This document shows positions 60,532 through 64,000 of a DNA stretch of 64,000 nucleotides, one piece after another. This DNA comes from Pedobacter sp. MC2016-05. Lineage in GTDB: Bacteria > Bacteroidota > Bacteroidia > Sphingobacteriales > Sphingobacteriaceae. The notes under the pieces are model-generated. The model was not told where the DNA came from. It made no database searches and saw only the letters and a program-made list of their open reading frames with translations. A program made the position numbers and the translations under genes. Each line of letters opens with the position of its first letter. Position 1 is the stretch's first letter. Where the stretch lies: assembly GCF_026239735.1 (NCBI RefSeq), contig NZ_JAPIVT010000003.1, positions 372,001 to 436,000 on the forward strand. The letters run 5' to 3'.

Positions 60532-60741
60532 CTAACCAATTATTACAATTTTAAATTCTCCAGTCAGGTTAGACAGTATTATTTCATTATCATCAATAAT
60601 TCCAACAGTGTAATCCCACATTATTGAATTGTGCTTATAGATAGAAATCGTAAAATTTGGTGTATTGAGGTTATGTTTTATATGAATATTATTACCATCA
60701 ACGGCTACTGTTTCAACATATTTTTTAACGCTATTATCCAT
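60532..60741 (-). CDS. Hypothetical protein with fibre-tip-like pattern
   Basis: The 69-residue leftward protein contains IKHNLNTPNFTISIYKHNSI and IIDDNEIIL. The H-x-L...D-x-N-x-I-x-L order is a common end of phage tail-fibre proteins, so it may be a detached fibre tip fragment or an accessory protein. It is the last supported gene of the prophage. Confidence 0.45.
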   Translation of the reverse strand: MDNSVKKYVETVAVDGNNIHIKHNLNTPNFTISIYKHNSIMWDYTVGIIDDNEIILSNLTGEFKIVIIG

Positions 60742-60891
60742 GAAATTAAATTTAGATACAAGATAGATTAAATTCCTTTATTTAAATAAGATATCCTGCA
60801 AATTGTTAGGATTTTTATTTACACTAAAAATTTTAATTAGCTCTTGATTATCATTTAGTATACTTATTTTAGCAAAAAGTTGCTGGAATAA

Positions 60892-60926
60892 AGTGACAAA
60901 AACATCCAAAATTAGTGACAAAAACA
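60892..60926 (+). repeat. Integrase arm-type repeats at the right end
   Basis: AGTGACAAAAACA occurs at 60892-60904 and 60914-60926, 22 bases apart (two helical turns); its first ten bases recur in the left arm site at 24840. The surrounding 60,742-61,082 is AT-rich and holds no other feature I can support except the attR core and the promoter element of the next gene. Confidence 0.65.
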
Positions 60927-61008
60927 ATAAATAATTAAAAATATTTAAAGACCAATATGGTTTTAGCAGCGTTTTAATGCGTATTGTCAGTTATTATTAT
61001 TAAAAATT

Positions 61009-61019
61009 AAATATCATAA
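61009..61019 (+). repeat. Candidate attR core
   Basis: Second copy of AAATATCATAA, lying outside the right arm repeats as the left copy lies outside the left arms. Confidence 0.5.
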
Positions 61020-61027
61020 TTATGTGT

Positions 61028-61035
61028 TATTTTTG
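61028..61035 (+). promoter_or_regulatory. Host-type -7 element of the 61083 gene
   Basis: TATTTTTG matches TAnnTTTG. It lies eight bases outside the attR core, so the -33 part of this promoter would come from prophage DNA in the lysogen. Confidence 0.45.
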
Positions 61036-61082
61036 AATACATAGTTACCAACATAAATCGACCAAAAAATCGTTATCACTTC

Positions 61083-62276
61083 ATGATGAACCAACAAAAT
61101 ATCTTTAAAAAAGTAGGCAATATTCTAAATGAATTAAATGAGCAATACCAGTTCTTGGCTCAAAATCCTGAACAATTAAACGATTTAGAAGTGGAGCTGT
61201 TTTTAGCGAATGCCGATTTTTTAGCTGATCATGTTCGTATTGTTCAAAAGTTAAACAGCACTTCGCAACAGCGAAATGTAACTACGCATGAGGTGCCGTT
61301 TGCGGCTCGACCAGAAACTTTAGAAGATGAAATTTGGGCGGATAAAAGTTATTTAGAGGAAGAGGAAAGTTTCGACACCGCTGAGCTGGAAGAAATTGCC
61401 ACTGCAGAGGAGGAGGAAGAAAGAGTGGACGTAAAGCAGGAGCAAGAAGTTTTGGATGACGAAAAAATTCATGAAGATGTTGCAGACGAAGTTTTACAAA
61501 AAGATTTCTTTAAACCCGATCAGGATGATCATTCTTTTGAGTTTGTTTTAGGTAATCACAGTACTGATGATAAATTCGATTACGAAGAAAAGTCGGTTGA
61601 AGATATTTTCGATCGTCCGCTGAGTAAAGATGAAGAGCAGGTACTTGCTCAAAAGAAAATGATCCATGAAAAAGAGGAGCAGCCAAATTTTGTTGAGGAA
61701 GAAACCGTAACGAATGAGGAAGATGAAATTGGTCCGGAGCCATTTTTAATTCCTCATGATGATGAACCAGAAGTTAAAGAGGAAGCGGTTGAGGCTAAGA
61801 AAGAGATCAAGAAAGAGGTTGAGGCTCAGATTGATGATTTTAAACCTATCGAAGCATTAAGAGATGTAGAAATGGACGATCCTATTATTTCGCCGCCAGT
61901 GGTTGAAGAAAAACCCATGTTTATTCCGGAAGCCATTCCGGTTAGACCTCCAGTTCAGCCAATCTCATCAACGCCAGCACCTAGTTTAAATGATTTATTG
62001 GCCAAAACACATGCAAACAACGAAGAGCCAATTAAAGCACCAATAGCTGATTTAAAACAAGGCATCAGTTTAAATGAAAAATTACTATTCGTTAAAGATT
62101 TATTTAAAGGATATAATCTGGCCTATTCAGAAGCGATTGATATTGTAAATAAGATGAATAGTTTTGAAGCAGCAGATAGCTTTTTGCAGACAAATTATGC
62201 TGCTAAAAATGATTGGGCCAGCAAACAGGCAACAGTTGACCAGTTTTACGAATTGTTGAATAGAAGGTTTAAATGA
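61083..62276 (+). CDS. Acidic host hypothetical protein
   Basis: This 397-residue protein has a helical N-terminal domain (NIFKKVGNILNELNEQYQFLAQNPEQLNDLEVELFLANADFLADHVRIVQKL), a very acidic middle (about 90-270, rich in E, D and V) and a C-terminal helical domain (ISLNEKLLFVKDLFKGYNLAYSEAIDIVNKMNSFEAADSFLQTNYA). It has no membrane segment. I recognise no function. Base composition returns to that of the host here. Confidence 0.75.
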   Translation: MMNQQNIFKKVGNILNELNEQYQFLAQNPEQLNDLEVELFLANADFLADHVRIVQKLNSTSQQRNVTTHEVPFAARPETLEDEIWADKSYLEEEESFDTAELEEIATAEEEEERVDVKQEQEVLDDEKIHEDVADEVLQKDFFKPDQDDHSFEFVLGNHSTDDKFDYEEKSVEDIFDRPLSKDEEQVLAQKKMIHEKEEQPNFVEEETVTNEEDEIGPEPFLIPHDDEPEVKEEAVEAKKEIKKEVEAQIDDFKPIEALRDVEMDDPIISPPVVEEKPMFIPEAIPVRPPVQPISSTPAPSLNDLLAKTHANNEEPIKAPIADLKQGISLNEKLLFVKDLFKGYNLAYSEAIDIVNKMNSFEAADSFLQTNYAAKNDWASKQATVDQFYELLNRRFK

Positions 62277-62653
62277 GTTGCCTATTACGGGTTTAGGTGT
62301 CAGGGCTTTTTATTGAGTTGTAAGTTATAGGCTATAAGTTTTAAGCCTGATCGCATCAAGGCAAAACCCCTTAACTCGCAGTTAGTTCCAAAGATCGTCA
62401 TGGCGAAGCTAATCCATCATTACCTGTAGCAATCTCATTCTTGTCAATTGTGATTTGCAATCCCGTTCCAACGATTTTCAGTGTGATTCGGACCCTTCAA
62501 TAGCTTCGCAATCTCATTCGTATTTTCGTCAGGATTTGCAATAACATATTTTGAGTCGAGATTGCAAATCTCGACTAGCAGCGAACTAGCCCGCTGACCG
62601 TACGACTATATCCTTACTCCTTGATCTTTACTCTTTGATCCTTACTCTTGCTC
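62277..62653. repeat. Repeat-rich spacer before rodA
   Basis: No gene is supported. GCAATCTCATTC occurs at about 62,430 and 62,510, matching the dispersed element near 12,960. A 9-bp hairpin GTCGAGATT-GCA-AATCTCGAC lies at 62555-62575. The spacer separates two convergent genes and may terminate both. Confidence 0.65.
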
Positions 62654-63916
62654 CTAAAAAAATCCCATTCTATTCGAATCCAGCTTCAGAAAGATAAATA
62701 GCAAAATGGTGAAGCTCCATAGCGAAGAACCTCCATAACTAATTAGCGGCAGGGGGATTCCAATCACCGGAATAATTCCAATGGTCATCCCTATGTTAAT
62801 GAAGACGTGGAAAAAGAGAATACAGGCTACACTGTAGCCGTAAACTCTGGAAAAAGTAGATCGCTGTCTTTCGGCTAAGTTAATCAGCCTCAACAGTAAA
62901 AAACTATATAAACCAATGACTACAGAACAGCCCAAAAATCCCCATTCTTCACCAATGGTTGAGAAGATAAAATCGGTACTCTGTTCCGGCACATAGCCAT
63001 ATTTAGTTTGTGTTCCTTCTAAAAATCCTCTACCGGTAACCTGTCCAGAGCCTATGGCAATTTGAGATTGAATTACGTTATAACCGGCACCTCTGTTATC
63101 TGTTTTTAGGCCAAGCATCAGCTCAATACGACTTCTTTGGTGTGGTGCCAAAACCTTTTCGTAAGCAACTTTAATTAGGAAGAGGTAACCAATAGCAAAA
63201 ACGGTAACGAAAACTGTAGAGAAAATAATCTTCTGTTTCCTGCGGTTATTGTAAATAAATAAACCTGCAATTACGGTGATAATGGTAATCAAAATCCATG
63301 TGGGTACCAGGAAATCGGCTACAAACAATACGATCATTCCCAGAAATATCAAAAGGAAATAACCAGATAAACCTTCGCGATAAAGCGGGAACATAAAGGC
63401 TAGAAAGACCAAAGCCGAGCCTGTATCGGGCTGAAGCATAATTAATAGCAACGGTGCACCAACAATTAATGCTGCTATGGCTATTGATTTAAAATCGCGG
63501 AATTTAGGATTAAAACTACCCACGTATCGGGCCAAAAGTAGAGCAGTTCCAAATTTGGCGAATTCGGCAGGCTGCAGTTTAAAGGAGCCAATGGCGATCC
63601 AGGCCTGATTACCTGCCACTTTATTTCCGATAACTAATACCGCGAGAAGCAATAATAACGTACCTCCGTAAATAAAAGGAGAGAAGACGTTAAAAAGCCT
63701 GCCATCAAATAACAAAATGGCTAAGCCTAAAATTAATCCGGAAATCACATAAATAAGCTGCTTTCCGTAAAGTTCGTTAAAACCAAAGGCCATCGTTTTC
63801 TCTGGAGGAACAGAAGCGTAAATGTTGACAAACCCAATGGCGCATAAGGCAATATAAATCAAAACGGTAATCCAATCGACATTGAAAAAGAAACGGTTTC
63901 CCTGTTGTTGCTGCAT
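62654..63916 (-). CDS. rodA: Rod shape-determining protein RodA (SEDS peptidoglycan polymerase)
   Basis: This 420-residue membrane protein has about ten helices and the SEDS family landmarks: QPAEFAKFGTALLLARYV, PDTGSALVFLAFMF with the essential Asp, the periplasmic loop GAGYNVIQSQIAIGSGQVTGRGFLEGTQTKYGYVPEQSTDFIFSTIGEEWGF in its usual order, and the end PVIGIPLPLISYGGSS. It polymerises lipid II during cell elongation together with PBP2, whose gene end lies just upstream. Confidence 0.95.
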   Translation of the reverse strand: MQQQQGNRFFFNVDWITVLIYIALCAIGFVNIYASVPPEKTMAFGFNELYGKQLIYVISGLILGLAILLFDGRLFNVFSPFIYGGTLLLLLAVLVIGNKVAGNQAWIAIGSFKLQPAEFAKFGTALLLARYVGSFNPKFRDFKSIAIAALIVGAPLLLIMLQPDTGSALVFLAFMFPLYREGLSGYFLLIFLGMIVLFVADFLVPTWILITIITVIAGLFIYNNRRKQKIIFSTVFVTVFAIGYLFLIKVAYEKVLAPHQRSRIELMLGLKTDNRGAGYNVIQSQIAIGSGQVTGRGFLEGTQTKYGYVPEQSTDFIFSTIGEEWGFLGCSVVIGLYSFLLLRLINLAERQRSTFSRVYGYSVACILFFHVFINIGMTIGIIPVIGIPLPLISYGGSSLWSFTILLFIFLKLDSNRMGFF

Positions 63917-63917
63917 C

Positions 63918-64000
63918 TTACTTTTGGGTTACAGGGTTTTCTGATGGAACGGTTTTGTTTCCTTTTGGCTTGGTAGCCACACTTTGTTTTATAGTTGCGG
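63918..64000 (-). CDS. mrdA: C-terminal end of probable penicillin-binding protein 2
   Basis: Only the last 27 codons are in the window: a polar, Lys- and Pro-rich tail ending NPVTQK with TAA at 63918-63920, two bases before the rodA start. Position and spacing fit mrdA, which usually precedes rodA; the sequence itself is not diagnostic. Confidence 0.5.
   Translation of the reverse strand, partial: ATIKQSVATKPKGNKTVPSENPVTQK

Larger units (their letters stand above)
24775..61019 (+). mobile_element. Integrated prophage (tailed, siphovirus-like)
   Basis: Integrase at the left edge, XRE repressor, terminase, portal, capsid, prohead protease, tape measure, fibres and lysis genes are all present, so the element looks complete. 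The base composition is more AT-rich than the flanks. Proposed ends are an 11-bp direct repeat AAATATCATAA, with shared AGTGACA-type arm repeats just inside each copy. Insertion separates tdk from the gene at 61083, which would otherwise be divergent neighbours. No recognisable replication helicase, primase or polymerase is encoded. Confidence 0.88.

Overview
The window looks like a chromosome segment of a Bacteroidota bacterium of the Sphingobacteriaceae type (Pedobacter-like) that carries one complete prophage. The host assignment rests on several signs: promoters of the Bacteroidota form (TTG-N18/19-TAnnTTTG) in front of the tRNA genes and several others, a LytS/LytTR two-component pair, a Bacteroidota-style L-rhamnose operon with a fused aldolase/dehydrogenase, short dispersed hairpin repeats of the GCTGCGCTCAGAATGAC type, and rodA following the end of a probable mrdA. 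The genus is inferred; no rRNA is present.

Host part 1 (1-24.77 kb). A partial membrane Fe-S oxidoreductase is followed by two identical tRNA-Phe genes, each with its own promoter and terminator. Next comes a leftward group of small genes (SRPBCC protein, DUF1801 protein, LEA-type lipoprotein, acidic protein). After an acetyltransferase lies an operon of histidine kinase, secreted serine hydrolase and LytTR regulator, then a MazG-like pyrophosphohydrolase, an alpha/beta hydrolase and an SDR protein that lacks the usual catalytic Tyr. From 9.7 to 17.1 kb sits rhamnose catabolism: rhaT transporter, fused rhamnulose-1-phosphate aldolase/lactaldehyde dehydrogenase, rhaI isomerase, FGGY kinase and a GntR/LacI-hybrid regulator. 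A histidine phosphatase, a glycerophosphodiesterase, a DeoR regulator, a large SNF2 ATPase, a YeeZ-like protein and thymidine kinase complete this arm.

Prophage (about 24,775-61,019, roughly 36 kb, visibly AT-richer). The proposed ends are an 11-bp core repeat, each copy having AGTGACA-type arm repeats on its inner side. The left part holds the tyrosine integrase, two small leftward genes, a non-coding region with a nested 323-bp palindrome made of five TAGT-N6-ACTA sites, a possible initiator protein, an XRE repressor and many very small genes, including two tiny membrane proteins and a lipoprotein gene broken by an in-frame TAA. A sigma-70-like protein lies at 31.6 kb. The right part (34-59.7 kb) holds terminase, a probable frameshifted tail-assembly chaperone, tail and fibre proteins, tape measure, prohead protease, scaffold, capsid, portal, head completion, a fibre, a NodB-like deacetylase and the lysis genes. 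The portal sits 17 kb after the terminase, so the head module follows the tail module. Ten genes in this part are preceded by a near-identical YATAATATYTATY box, often just after a terminator hairpin; these look like distributed late promoters and the sigma-like protein is the natural candidate to read them. Two paralogous leftward genes with an RNxxAH (HEPN RNase) signature are inserted in the rightward late region. The second is flanked by two copies of the 3' end of the neighbouring structural gene.

Host part 2 (61.0-64 kb). An acidic hypothetical protein, a repeat-rich spacer, rodA and the last codons of a probable mrdA close the window.
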